DNA of 6,378 nucleotides from Synechococcales cyanobacterium PMM_0085 (GCA_949127705.1 CASBQJ010000359.1:1-6378), one strand, 5' to 3'; positions 1 through 5,644 are shown, counted from the stretch's first letter. Translations and numbers: made by a program. The notes: a model not told the origin generated them from the letters alone.

Positions 1-284
1 CCTCACCCTTTTCATAGATGCCGAAGGCTTTAAGCCCTCTCCCTGGGGCTACCGTGTACACACATCTCGGACAAAGTCTCAACGTGCTGAGAGATCCCCC
101 TAATCCCCCTTAAAAAGGGGGACTTTAAGTCCGGTTCCCCCCTCTTTCAAGGGGGGTTAGGGGGGATCACACGCAAGTGAGCCTACATCAGAGGACTTGT
201 GTGTACACCGTAGCCCTGGGGAGAGGGACTTTGAAAGCCTTTCCGGCTCCCCTCGCCCTTCGGGAGAGGGGCTGGGGGTGAGGG
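1..284. repeat. Composite nested palindrome downstream of lysS
   Basis: This 315-base stretch without a gene is almost entirely inverted repeat. The arm at 35-64 matches the reverse complement of 198-227 at 27 of 30 positions (both contain GTGTACAC, GTAGCCC and GAGAGGG). Inside it, 93-111 (GATCCCCCTAATCCCCCTT) is inverted at 149-168. The first few bases (CCTCACCC) reappear inverted at 276-283, so the element may continue to the left of the window. Two local hairpins sit at the centre: 105-121 (CCCCCTT-AAA-AAGGGGG) and 137-156 (CCCCCCT, 6-nt loop, AGGGGGG). CCCCCTAA/TTAGGGGG palindromes of this kind are common between cyanobacterial genes. It could act as a bidirectional transcription stop or be a non-autonomous mobile repeat. 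No transposase or clean target duplication is visible. Confidence 0.8.
249..271 (-). terminator. GC-rich hairpin 3' of lysS, possible terminator
   Basis: The sequence CCCCTCGCCC-TTC-GGGAGAGGGG forms a ten-position stem with one G/A mismatch and a 3-nt loop, about 45 nt beyond the lysS stop codon. No U-tract follows in the direction of lysS transcription, so it is not a canonical intrinsic terminator. It is also part of the larger palindromic repeat. Transcript ending here is inferred from position and stem strength only. Confidence 0.35.
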
Positions 285-315
285 CTAAAACTACAGTTCT
301 CAACATGGACTTGGT

Positions 316-1857
316 TTATTTATCCTCCTCACCAGGTTTTTCTTCAGGTTTTTCTTCATGCCGTTCTGGCTTCAGCAGCGGGAAGGCAATTACATCGCGG
401 ATGCTGGCCGAATCGGTTAGCACCATCACCAGGCGATCGATGCCCATGCCCATGCCCACCGTTGGCGGCATGCCGTATTCCAGCGCCATGATGAAGTCTT
501 GATCGACGCTGTGGGCTTCCAGATCGCCAGCCGCTTTGCGAGCCGCTTGGGCTTCGAGGCGATCGCGCTGATCCACTGGATCGGTTAGCTCCGAGAAGCC
601 ATTGGCCGTTTCGCGTCCCACCATGAATAGCTCAAACCGCTCTACTAGTCCCGGCTTGCTGCGATGAGGCTTGGCCAATGGCGAAATTTCGACCGGGTAA
701 TCGGTCACAAACGTCGGCTGAATTAGCGTTGCCTCTACCTTTTGCTCAAAGGCTTCATTCAATAAGTGGCCCATTGATGCACAGTTCTCAGCCCCCACAA
801 TCCCAGCGGCTTTGGCCGCCGCTTTGGCGTCCTCTAGGGTTTGAAATGCCGTAAAGTCCAAGCCCGTCTGCTCAAGCACCGCATCGTGCATGGTGACGCG
901 CCTCCAGGGTGGGGTCAGGTCAATGTCCTGCCCTTGATATGAAATCTTCAGCGTATCTAGAACTTCAGTGGCGGGATAGGTGACCAGTTCTTCGGTCAGG
1001 GTCATCATGTCGTGGTAGTCGCCGTAGGCCCAGTAGACCTCAATCGTCGTGAACTCAGGATTATGCCGGGTCGAGATCCCTTCGTTACGAAATACGCGCC
1101 CCAGCTCAAACACTTTCTCAAACCCGCCCACCACCAGCCGTTTCAGGTGCAGCTCGGTGGCAATCCGCAGGTACAAGTCCATTTCTAGGGTGTTGTGATA
1201 GGTAACAAACGGGCGCGCATCGGCACCCCCCGCCTCCGATTGCAGCACAGGCGTTTCAATTTCGATGAAGTTGCGATCGCTTAAATAACGCCGAATGGCT
1301 GCCGTAATCAGCGCCCGCCGCCGAAATGTTTCGCGCACCTCAGGATTGACAATCAGGTCTACATAGCGCTGTCGGTAGCGCTTTTCTACATCCGTTAGCC
1401 CGTGCCACTTATCGGGCAGCGGCTGCAACGACTTGGTCAAAATGGCGTATTGGCTAACGCTCACAGACAGCTCACCTTTTTCGGTGCGCTTAATTGTGCC
1501 CTTCGCCCCAAAAATATCACCTGCGTCAGAAAGCTGCTTCAGATGAGCAAAGGCATCGGCATCGACATCGGCCATGCCAGCTTCAATCTTGCCCTTGTCT
1601 AGATAGAGCTGAATCGTGCCCGTTTCATCTTGCAGCGTAAAGAAAGCGAGTTTGCCAAACACCCGCCGATTCATGACCCGTCCGGCCACCGACACCTGGG
1701 TTTCCACCTCTTCCCCCGGTGCCAAGTCGGCATAGGCCGCCTGCAACGTGGCCGCATGGTGAGTCACCTCCCACCGATAGGCGTAAGGGTTGAAGCCCAG
1801 CTCTCGCAACTGGCTTGCTTTTTCGAGGCGTGTACCACGGATATCGTCGGAAGACAT
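316..1857 (-). CDS. lysS: Lysyl-tRNA synthetase, class II
   Basis: This gene encodes a 513-residue cytoplasmic enzyme that charges tRNA-Lys with lysine using ATP. The N-terminal OB-fold anticodon-binding domain spans about residues 55-142. The class II catalytic core follows: motif 1 region near 186-208 (RNFIEIETPVLQSEAGGA), motif 2 at 256-270 (FRNEGISTRHNPEFT) and motif 3 at 468-480 (GMGMGIDRLVMVL). Length and motif order are normal for the bacterial family. The last 17 residues are a charged Glu/Lys/Pro-rich tail that is probably disordered and lineage-specific. The ATG at 1855-1857 is chosen because MSSDDIRGTRLEK aligns with the usual LysRS N-terminus, although no good Shine-Dalgarno precedes it. 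The ABC permease ends 21 bp upstream on the same strand, so the two are probably co-transcribed. HIP1 sites lie inside the gene at 559 and 1273. Confidence 0.98.
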   Translation of the reverse strand: MSSDDIRGTRLEKASQLRELGFNPYAYRWEVTHHAATLQAAYADLAPGEEVETQVSVAGRVMNRRVFGKLAFFTLQDETGTIQLYLDKGKIEAGMADVDADAFAHLKQLSDAGDIFGAKGTIKRTEKGELSVSVSQYAILTKSLQPLPDKWHGLTDVEKRYRQRYVDLIVNPEVRETFRRRALITAAIRRYLSDRNFIEIETPVLQSEAGGADARPFVTYHNTLEMDLYLRIATELHLKRLVVGGFEKVFELGRVFRNEGISTRHNPEFTTIEVYWAYGDYHDMMTLTEELVTYPATEVLDTLKISYQGQDIDLTPPWRRVTMHDAVLEQTGLDFTAFQTLEDAKAAAKAAGIVGAENCASMGHLLNEAFEQKVEATLIQPTFVTDYPVEISPLAKPHRSKPGLVERFELFMVGRETANGFSELTDPVDQRDRLEAQAARKAAGDLEAHSVDQDFIMALEYGMPPTVGMGMGIDRLVMVLTDSASIRDVIAFPLLKPERHEEKPEEKPGEEDK

Positions 1858-1878
1858 GGAGAATCGGGAGGTAAGGAT

Positions 1879-2703
1879 CTAGTCTTTTTGGTGCGAGAAC
1901 TGGTAGGCACCCACCGCTGAAAGGGCGATCGCCACCAGCAGCAGCACCGGAATACTGTACCAGGGAAACTGCGCCAGCGGCAGATATACGGCTGCCCGCA
2001 GCCCAGTGCTGGTGTAGGTCAGCGGCAGTAAATAGACTACAACTTTCAAAACCGGGGGCAGTGTAGCCGGATCAAAAAAGGTTGCGCCCAAAAACGACAT
2101 CGGCACAATTAAAAAGTTATTCAGCAGCCCCACCCCTTCTAACGATTTTACATTTAGCCCCGCAATGACGCCCAACCCCGAAAACACCGCACAGTTTAGC
2201 ACTAGCAAAATCAGAAATAGCGGACTGAGAAACCGCCAGTTGCCAGTCACCAATAGCGAAATCAAAATCACCGACGCCGACGTCATCAACCCACGCAGCA
2301 TCCCCGCTAGCATTTTGCCCAAAAACAGCGCCAGTGGATGAACGGGCATCAGCAAGGTTTCCTCAAAGGTTTTGCTGTACAGGCGTTCGCCACAGATTGA
2401 GAATGTCGTTCCGCCAAAACTAATCGTCATCGACGACAACGCCACCATTCCCGGCAAAATAAATTGCAGATAATTATCGCCAGCGGGTGGCTTCATGGCC
2501 ACATCCATGGCGCTGCCCAACCCTAGCCCAAAGGCCAGAATGTAAATCAGCGGCGAAATTAACCCAGATGATGCCACTTGCAGCAGCCGCACCCGCAAAT
2601 CGAGCCAATCGCCCCAAAATACGGTAAGGGAATCGGACACAATGCTGCGAAGTAATGATGCCTTATGGGCTTTAGCAAATTGAATCGAAGGCTGGGTGGT
2701 CAC
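1879..2703 (-). CDS. ABC-2 type transporter permease
   Basis: This is a 274-residue integral membrane subunit of an ABC-2 family transporter, the class that moves drugs, polysaccharides or lipids outward. Hydrophobic segments lie near residues 46-64, 80-100, 125-150, 158-182, 190-210 and 250-270, giving about six membrane spans, the normal number. The conserved loop after the second span (residues 113-120, FEETLLMP) and the C-terminal LLPLTYTSTGLRA segment (225-237) are typical of the family, including NodJ- and DrrB-type proteins. The start is GTG at 2701-2703. An in-frame TAA lies about 36 nt upstream with no ATG between, so GTG is the only reasonable start near the conserved N-terminus. 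No ATPase gene is adjacent in the window, so the partner must be encoded elsewhere. The substrate cannot be told. It is followed closely by lysS. Confidence 0.92.
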   Translation of the reverse strand: MTTQPSIQFAKAHKASLLRSIVSDSLTVFWGDWLDLRVRLLQVASSGLISPLIYILAFGLGLGSAMDVAMKPPAGDNYLQFILPGMVALSSMTISFGGTTFSICGERLYSKTFEETLLMPVHPLALFLGKMLAGMLRGLMTSASVILISLLVTGNWRFLSPLFLILLVLNCAVFSGLGVIAGLNVKSLEGVGLLNNFLIVPMSFLGATFFDPATLPPVLKVVVYLLPLTYTSTGLRAAVYLPLAQFPWYSIPVLLLVAIALSAVGAYQFSHQKD

Positions 2704-2736
2704 AATCAGGCAACAACGAAAGGGTTCTTCCTGATT
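2704..2736. promoter_or_regulatory. Inverted repeat flush with the GTG start of the ABC permease
   Basis: AATCAGG at 2704-2710 is inverted as CCTGATT at 2730-2736, with 19 nt between. One arm ends directly against the GTG start codon of the permease and the other overlaps a TAAAAT box (2734-2739, minus strand). A folded transcript would place the start codon at the foot of a stem. On DNA the palindrome could be an operator. A seven-base arm is short, so chance is possible. Confidence 0.3.
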
Positions 2737-2755
2737 TTACATTTCTTTAACTGAA

Positions 2756-3226
2756 CTAAAGTAACTCTGCACTGTTAGGATTCTCAACCGATAGCCCTTC
2801 ATTGGTAGCAGCCGCATTCAACTCGCTGTCTGCTGATGTAAAAATTACGGGTGGCAATCCGCTGGTTATACAAAGTGCATTGACGGCGCACCCTGCCGCT
2901 AACTGAACTGCGTCATAACCTCGTAATCCTCGTGCTTCAGCCAGTGACATGCCAGAATCAATAATTCCCTTAGTGATTTCGACGATCTGATAGTCTGTCT
3001 GTAAATCGTTTCTAAATTGGCTACATACTGTTGCTGCGTCAACAGCACTAATACTCCCACTTCGTGATCTTCGTGTAATTGCTGCAATGATTTCAACTCC
3101 TGTAATGGCGGCGACGAAGATTTCATTGTTTAGCGCAGGATTAAACAATCCTAAGACCCACTTAGACCCGTTTTCGCTGATATATCTTTTTACTAATGCG
3201 CTGCTGTCTATAAAGTAAACCGCCAT
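2756..3226 (-). CDS. PIN-domain ribonuclease toxin, VapC-like
   Basis: This 156-residue protein is a single PIN domain, the fold of VapC toxins that cleave RNA with a metal ion. The acidic residues expected for the active site are visible: Asp7 (YFIDSSALVKRY), Glu45 (ITGVEIIAA), Asp105 (LRGYDAVQLAA) and Asp133 (FTSADSELNAAA). The length is slightly above the 130-145 usual for VapC. The ATG at 3224-3226 directly follows the antitoxin stop codon (TAAATG), and GAGGAA lies 9 nt upstream inside the antitoxin gene, which fixes the start and points to coupled translation. The pairing with the upstream antitoxin is the standard order for vapBC loci. The RNA target cannot be predicted. The domain looks intact with no frameshift, so the toxin is probably functional. 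Confidence 0.93.
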   Translation of the reverse strand: MAVYFIDSSALVKRYISENGSKWVLGLFNPALNNEIFVAAITGVEIIAAITRRSRSGSISAVDAATVCSQFRNDLQTDYQIVEITKGIIDSGMSLAEARGLRGYDAVQLAAGCAVNALCITSGLPPVIFTSADSELNAAATNEGLSVENPNSAELL

Positions 3227-3490
3227 TTATCGACGTTCCTCAATAATCGTTTGAGAAACAGATGCACCTTGAACTTGAATCAGGGGTTGAGCCAGTCTTT
3301 GCTCAAAGACTGGGGTTTTAATCTGTCGAACTAATCCAGATTCCACTAGTGCTTGATGAAATGCTGTTCGTTTAGTGGCCGTTTCTCTGTCTGCAAGATA
3401 GTTTTGGATGGCCTGACTCAGCTGCTGTAACTCAGCAGCCTCTAGAGTTTGTAATTGGTCAAGAATTTGGTTCAAAATTGCCTGAGGCAT
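3227..3490 (-). CDS. Antitoxin partner of the PIN toxin, VapB-like
   Basis: This 87-residue protein lies directly upstream of the PIN toxin with zero spacing, the usual antitoxin position. The N-terminal 35 residues are a leucine- and glutamine-rich amphipathic helix (ILDQLQTLEAAELQQLSQAI). The C-terminal part carries AFHQALVESGLVRQIK and ends in QGASVSQTIIEERR, a layout I recognise from small cyanobacterial proteins paired with VapC-like toxins. No AbrB or ribbon-helix-helix DNA-binding motif is obvious, so autoregulation is not certain. In vapBC systems the antitoxin masks the toxin active site, and the C-terminal tail is the likely contact region by analogy. The start is ATG at 3488-3490 with only a weak upstream GTAGG. 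A TAAAAT box at 3524-3529 on the minus strand could be a -10 element, but no convincing -35 accompanies it. Confidence 0.85.
   Translation of the reverse strand: MPQAILNQILDQLQTLEAAELQQLSQAIQNYLADRETATKRTAFHQALVESGLVRQIKTPVFEQRLAQPLIQVQGASVSQTIIEERR
3236..3241 (-). promoter_or_regulatory. Ribosome binding site of the VapC-like toxin
   Basis: GAGGAA on the minus strand lies 9 nt before the toxin ATG and inside the last codons of the antitoxin gene. Because the antitoxin stop touches the toxin start, ribosomes ending the antitoxin can restart on the toxin, which would keep toxin synthesis tied to antitoxin synthesis. Confidence 0.7.
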
Positions 3491-3729
3491 CGCTTGTGGC
3501 CTACGGATTAGATTCTGGTATCTATTTTACAGAGGCTAAAGCCAAGCACTCTACATTATCTTGCAGAATTGTCGTAACCAAGAGATGAGCGATCGCCCCA
3601 CCAGCCCAAATCCTCGACGGTTTTGCCAAGTTCAACCTAAGTCGTGTTGGCGATCGCCCCACCAGCCCATCACGTTGCCACTCACAAACCATTTGAGGCA
3701 AACTACAGACTGGGCGATCGCACTCAGCG
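3491..3729. other. Intergenic region with no supported gene
   Basis: No ORF here shows protein-like composition. The plus-strand frame from 3561 to 3788 runs through the HIP1 repeats and the attC-like hairpin and has no recognisable domain. The stretch holds the promoter region of the antitoxin gene at its low end and the repeated HIP1-containing 20-mers (3589-3669, related inverted copy at 3711-3721). Confidence 0.6.
3589..3669. repeat. Duplicated 20-mer carrying HIP1
   Basis: The 20-mer GCGATCGCCCCACCAGCCCA occurs exactly at 3589-3608 and again at 3650-3669, a 61-bp period. A third HIP1 at 3714-3721 is preceded by ACTGG and reads in the opposite sense as GCGATCGCCCAGT, so it looks like a diverged inverted relative. 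HIP1 (GCGATCGC) is a highly iterated palindrome of many cyanobacterial genomes. Here the identity extends 12 bases beyond the octamer, which suggests duplication rather than independent HIP1 occurrences. Confidence 0.75.
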
Positions 3730-3816
3730 GCCTAACGTTCCTGGTCAGCGGTTGCCAGAGACTTTGCAACATCGCAAGGCAGTTTTAATCAATCCGCTGC
3801 ACTAGGGTTGTTCTGC
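3730..3816 (-). repeat. attC-like cassette recombination site (site A)
   Basis: Read on the minus strand the site ends in GTTAGGC (3736-3730), a perfect match to the attC core GTTRRRY. It begins with GCAGAAC (3816-3810), which pairs with the core at five of seven positions. Between them 3740-3751 pairs with 3794-3806 as a 12-bp arm (CCTGGTCAGCGG with CCGCTG-C-ACTAGG, one G-T wobble) carrying one unpaired base, which on the minus strand is an extra G on the L''-like side. The unpaired spacers between R and L boxes are 3 nt on each side. Further short stems (TGCC/GGCA, TTGC/GCAA) close the interior. At 87 bp it lies in the attC size range. It overlaps the last codons of the kinase gene, as attC sites often do with cassette genes. 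Cassette function is inferred from structure. Confidence 0.65.
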
Positions 3817-4365
3817 CGCGCCCACCAACTGTAAGATCTCGTCGCAGGTTTCCTCCGGTGTCTTTGCTTTTGTATACACCGTAAACTTTGCAAGATCATA
3901 ATTTGAATGATGTCTTACAAAATGCTCATTGATGTTCAGATTTCCATCTGACACGTACTCGTTGCGCGCATTCAAAATCTGTACTGATTCATCCAAATCT
4001 GATGAAGGCAGCAATAAGACGATGTTGGAGTAAGACGCTAAAACTTGCTGAACTCTTTGAAATAAGGAGTTATCTTCATAGATAGAATGACCAGCCCCAA
4101 AGTCAATAACGCAATTTTTATGCTCTGATAGCAATCTCTCTACTGCATGAGCTTCAAAAGGCTTCCAATATTGGTAGATTCCCCAAAAACCCTCAGTTTC
4201 CCTTTTGTATTTTGCTAACTCTTCATCATATCCAATCTCTTTATAGTAGTTCCATCGATACTCGTCCATCGAGCGCTGTGGAATGCCTATCCAAGTAGCT
4301 AAAAGCGACCCAACAGTGGATTTACCAGCACCAATAGGACCTATCAGGATGATGTCTGATGACAT
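3802..4365 (-). CDS. Shikimate-kinase-like P-loop kinase, possible cassette gene
   Basis: This 187-residue protein is a small P-loop NTPase. The N-terminal strand runs straight into a Walker A motif at residues 9-17 (GPIGAGKST). The overall plan resembles shikimate kinase: a SMDEY segment (32-36) sits where the substrate-binding aspartates lie, VIDFGAG (87-92) replaces the second-motif GGG, and the C-terminal HHSNYDLAKFTVYTKAKTPEETCDEIL resembles the end of shikimate kinases. The matches are too loose to call the aromatic pathway enzyme, and an unknown small-molecule kinase is more likely. The ATG at 4363-4365 is preferred because it puts the P-loop at the usual distance. A GTG at 4384-4386 would add seven residues. 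Neither start has a clear ribosome site. The gene lies between two attC-like sites and is more A+T-rich than lysS, consistent with acquired DNA. Confidence 0.85.
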   Translation of the reverse strand: MSSDIILIGPIGAGKSTVGSLLATWIGIPQRSMDEYRWNYYKEIGYDEELAKYKRETEGFWGIYQYWKPFEAHAVERLLSEHKNCVIDFGAGHSIYEDNSLFQRVQQVLASYSNIVLLLPSSDLDESVQILNARNEYVSDGNLNINEHFVRHHSNYDLAKFTVYTKAKTPEETCDEILQLVGAAEQP

Positions 4366-4513
4366 GACTATTTTTAGTGGTAGCACGGATTTAGATTGGG
4401 CAGTAGGAACTTAGCACCGACTTCAGTTACACACTCACTTTACAAATCTGAGCTGACTTAATCCTAAACAGAGACGGGTGGGTTTGCGGTTACGCCCCAC
4501 TAATGACTCAGCT
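4366..4513. other. Leader region upstream of the kinase gene
   Basis: About 150 bp without a gene between attC-like site B and the kinase. In the kinase direction it runs from the site core through GGGGCGTAACCGC to the start codon. No convincing promoter pair was found, and a long untranslated lead is unusual for a cassette gene, so it may hold a weak promoter or decayed coding sequence. Confidence 0.4.
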
Positions 4514-4571
4514 GCATAATGCCCGCAACAATGGCGGCGCGAAGCGACGTCCGGGCCCGTAGGAGACATGC
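4514..4571 (-). repeat. Degenerate attC-like hairpin (site B)
   Basis: Ends GCAT (4514-4517) and ATGC (4568-4571) pair. Inside, GCCCG (4521-4525) pairs with CGGGC (4552-4556), and 4533-4540 pairs with 4544-4551 around a GAA loop, with one G/A mismatch and one G-T wobble. On the minus strand the 3' edge reads CATTATGCAGC, which shares TTATGCAGC with the CGTTATGCAGC edge of site C, and both have CCGCC about 20 nt before it. The core begins ATT rather than GTT and one side has a 7-nt bulge, so if this is an attC site it is degenerate. GNAT homology stops at this hairpin. Confidence 0.4.
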
Positions 4572-4824
4572 TTAGATCTGGTTCGTGCACCAGACCCTAT
4601 GCAAGTCCAATTGGAATTCCCATACATTCCACGATCAAAGGTAACGCGTTTGTGGCGCGTCCACTTGGCTCTAATCGAGATTGCCATTCAGACTCAGAGA
4701 ACGCCGCTTCTCGTTCATATGTTGATCCACATGAACCCGGAGAATCTACCAATGAGGCCAGCCGAATTGACTTGTAAGTGAGCCAATCTGCGGGAGTCAG
4801 TATTCTGATCTTAAATTCACTCAT
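4565..4824 (-). pseudogene. Truncated GNAT acetyltransferase with internal stop
   Basis: The reading frame from ATG 4822-4824 gives the N-terminal half of a GNAT-family N-acetyltransferase: FKIRILTPADWLTYKSIRL, then TYEREAAFSESEWQSRLEP and NALPLIVECMGIPIGLA. It stops at TAG (4597-4599) after 75 residues. Reading on in the same frame gives GLVHEPDLSM, which is what follows IGLAW in this kind of GNAT, so the TAG most likely replaces a TGG tryptophan codon. The acetyl-CoA binding motif and the last 80 or so residues are absent, and the sequence runs into hairpin site B instead. The gene is therefore broken twice, by a nonsense change and by loss of the 3' half. The ATG lies 15 nt beyond the GTTATGC edge of site C, a spacing typical of cassette genes. 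A functional 75-residue product is unlikely. Confidence 0.8.
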
Positions 4825-4839
4825 GTCCGTGATTTTGCT

Positions 4840-4925
4840 GCATAACGACCAAGATAAGCGGCGGCAGATAACTTGGGTATCCTCACCAATATCCCTGGCC
4901 CGTCTGCTTCATTGACTTGTTCGAC
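4840..4925 (-). repeat. attC-like cassette recombination site (site C)
   Basis: On the minus strand this 86-bp element begins GTCGAAC (4925-4919) and ends GTTATGC (4846-4840), close to the attC boxes RYYYAAC and GTTRRRY. The next bases pair as CAAG (4850-4853) with CTTG (4916-4919). A longer arm joins AAGCGGCGG (4856-4864) to CCGTCTGCTT (4900-4909), with one G-T wobble and one unpaired base on the L''-like side, the side on which attC sites carry an extra base. The spacers between the two arms are unequal (2 and 6 nt), so the fit is less exact than site A. It lies 36 bp past the Uma2 stop and just before the GNAT start. Recombination activity is inferred, not shown. Confidence 0.55.
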
Positions 4926-4961
4926 TGCGCTACTGGAATGGTGAGCTATCTGTTCCCACAA

Positions 4962-5636
4962 TTACAGTATATTGTTTTGATTCCGTAACCACATGCGTAG
5001 TTCATTGATCAGACTATTGTGGTTTTTGGATTGCCTTCCACGCTCCAGAAAATCTTTCAGGATTTCTGATGAAAGTAGAGCAAAGGTTGAGCTATATTCA
5101 CGCTCAACATATTGCCCCTCATGGAGCTGCAAAATTGCCAAACCCTGACGACTATAGCGCCAAATTTCTGGAACACCCATGGTCTTGTAAATGTTTAAGC
5201 GCGATCGCGACGAACTAGTAATGTCTACTTCAACCACCAAATCGGGTGGGAAATCTTGTGGAGGGGCATTGTCTTCGGGGTTGACTCGATCAGCACTCTG
5301 AATATAGAAACAGGAATCTGGCTCAACTCCTTGTTCTACTTCTTCAGAATCAAATGTTGTCGAGCCGAGAGATAGAACACTCATCCCTAGTTCTTCTGTC
5401 AAGGTTGTGATGATACGTTCTAATAGCCGATTAATCAATTCGTGTAATTTTGATGGCATCTTAATTTCCAGGGTGCCATGATCGAAAGCGAGTCTAGCAG
5501 AGCGATGTTCTCCCATATCAGAAAGGAGAGCCTGATAGGTTTGCCAAGTGACATTATGAAGAACCACAAAAGGAAATTGCAGAACTTCCCCATCATGCGA
5601 AGGAAAGTAATTAACGGCTTGTGCTGAATTAACCAT
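4962..5636 (-). CDS. Uma2-family PD-(D/E)XK protein
   Basis: This 224-residue protein belongs to the Uma2 family (formerly DUF820), a restriction-endonuclease-like fold very abundant in cyanobacteria. Members keep a PD-(D/E)XK-type site but their biological role is mostly unknown. Visible landmarks are the N-terminal VTWQTYQALLSDM helix (29-41), GTLEIKMPSKLHELI (54-68), the active-site Asp107 in VEPDSCFYI, Glu136 and Asp138 in PDLVVEVDITS, and Lys151 in IYKTMGVPEIWRYS. All three acidic positions and the lysine are present, so it may be catalytically competent. Length is normal and there is no frameshift. The ATG at 5634-5636 has AGAGGT 8 nt upstream. The gene ends just before attC-like site C, but no such site precedes it, so it is not clearly part of the cassette cluster. 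Confidence 0.92.
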   Translation of the reverse strand: MVNSAQAVNYFPSHDGEVLQFPFVVLHNVTWQTYQALLSDMGEHRSARLAFDHGTLEIKMPSKLHELINRLLERIITTLTEELGMSVLSLGSTTFDSEEVEQGVEPDSCFYIQSADRVNPEDNAPPQDFPPDLVVEVDITSSSRSRLNIYKTMGVPEIWRYSRQGLAILQLHEGQYVEREYSSTFALLSSEILKDFLERGRQSKNHNSLINELRMWLRNQNNIL

Positions 5637-5644
5637 CAGGGACT

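Noticed and set aside
2734..2762. Promoter for the ABC permease with -10 TAAAAT and -35 TTTAGT
   Set aside because: The -35 match is poor and the spacing of 15 bp is short, so it is not listed as a promoter.
2899..3126. Minus-strand ORF of 75 codons inside the PIN gene
   Set aside because: It is an alternative frame of the PIN toxin, which has the conserved acidic residues and coupled start; this frame has none.
3561..3788. Plus-strand ORF of 75 codons in the intergenic region
   Set aside because: It runs through the duplicated HIP1 20-mers and the attC-like hairpin, has no recognisable domain, and its Pro/Arg/Cys-rich composition comes from the repeats.
4568..4781. Two overlapping plus-strand ORFs opposite the GNAT remnant
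   Set aside because: Both are shadows of the GNAT frame and lack protein family features.
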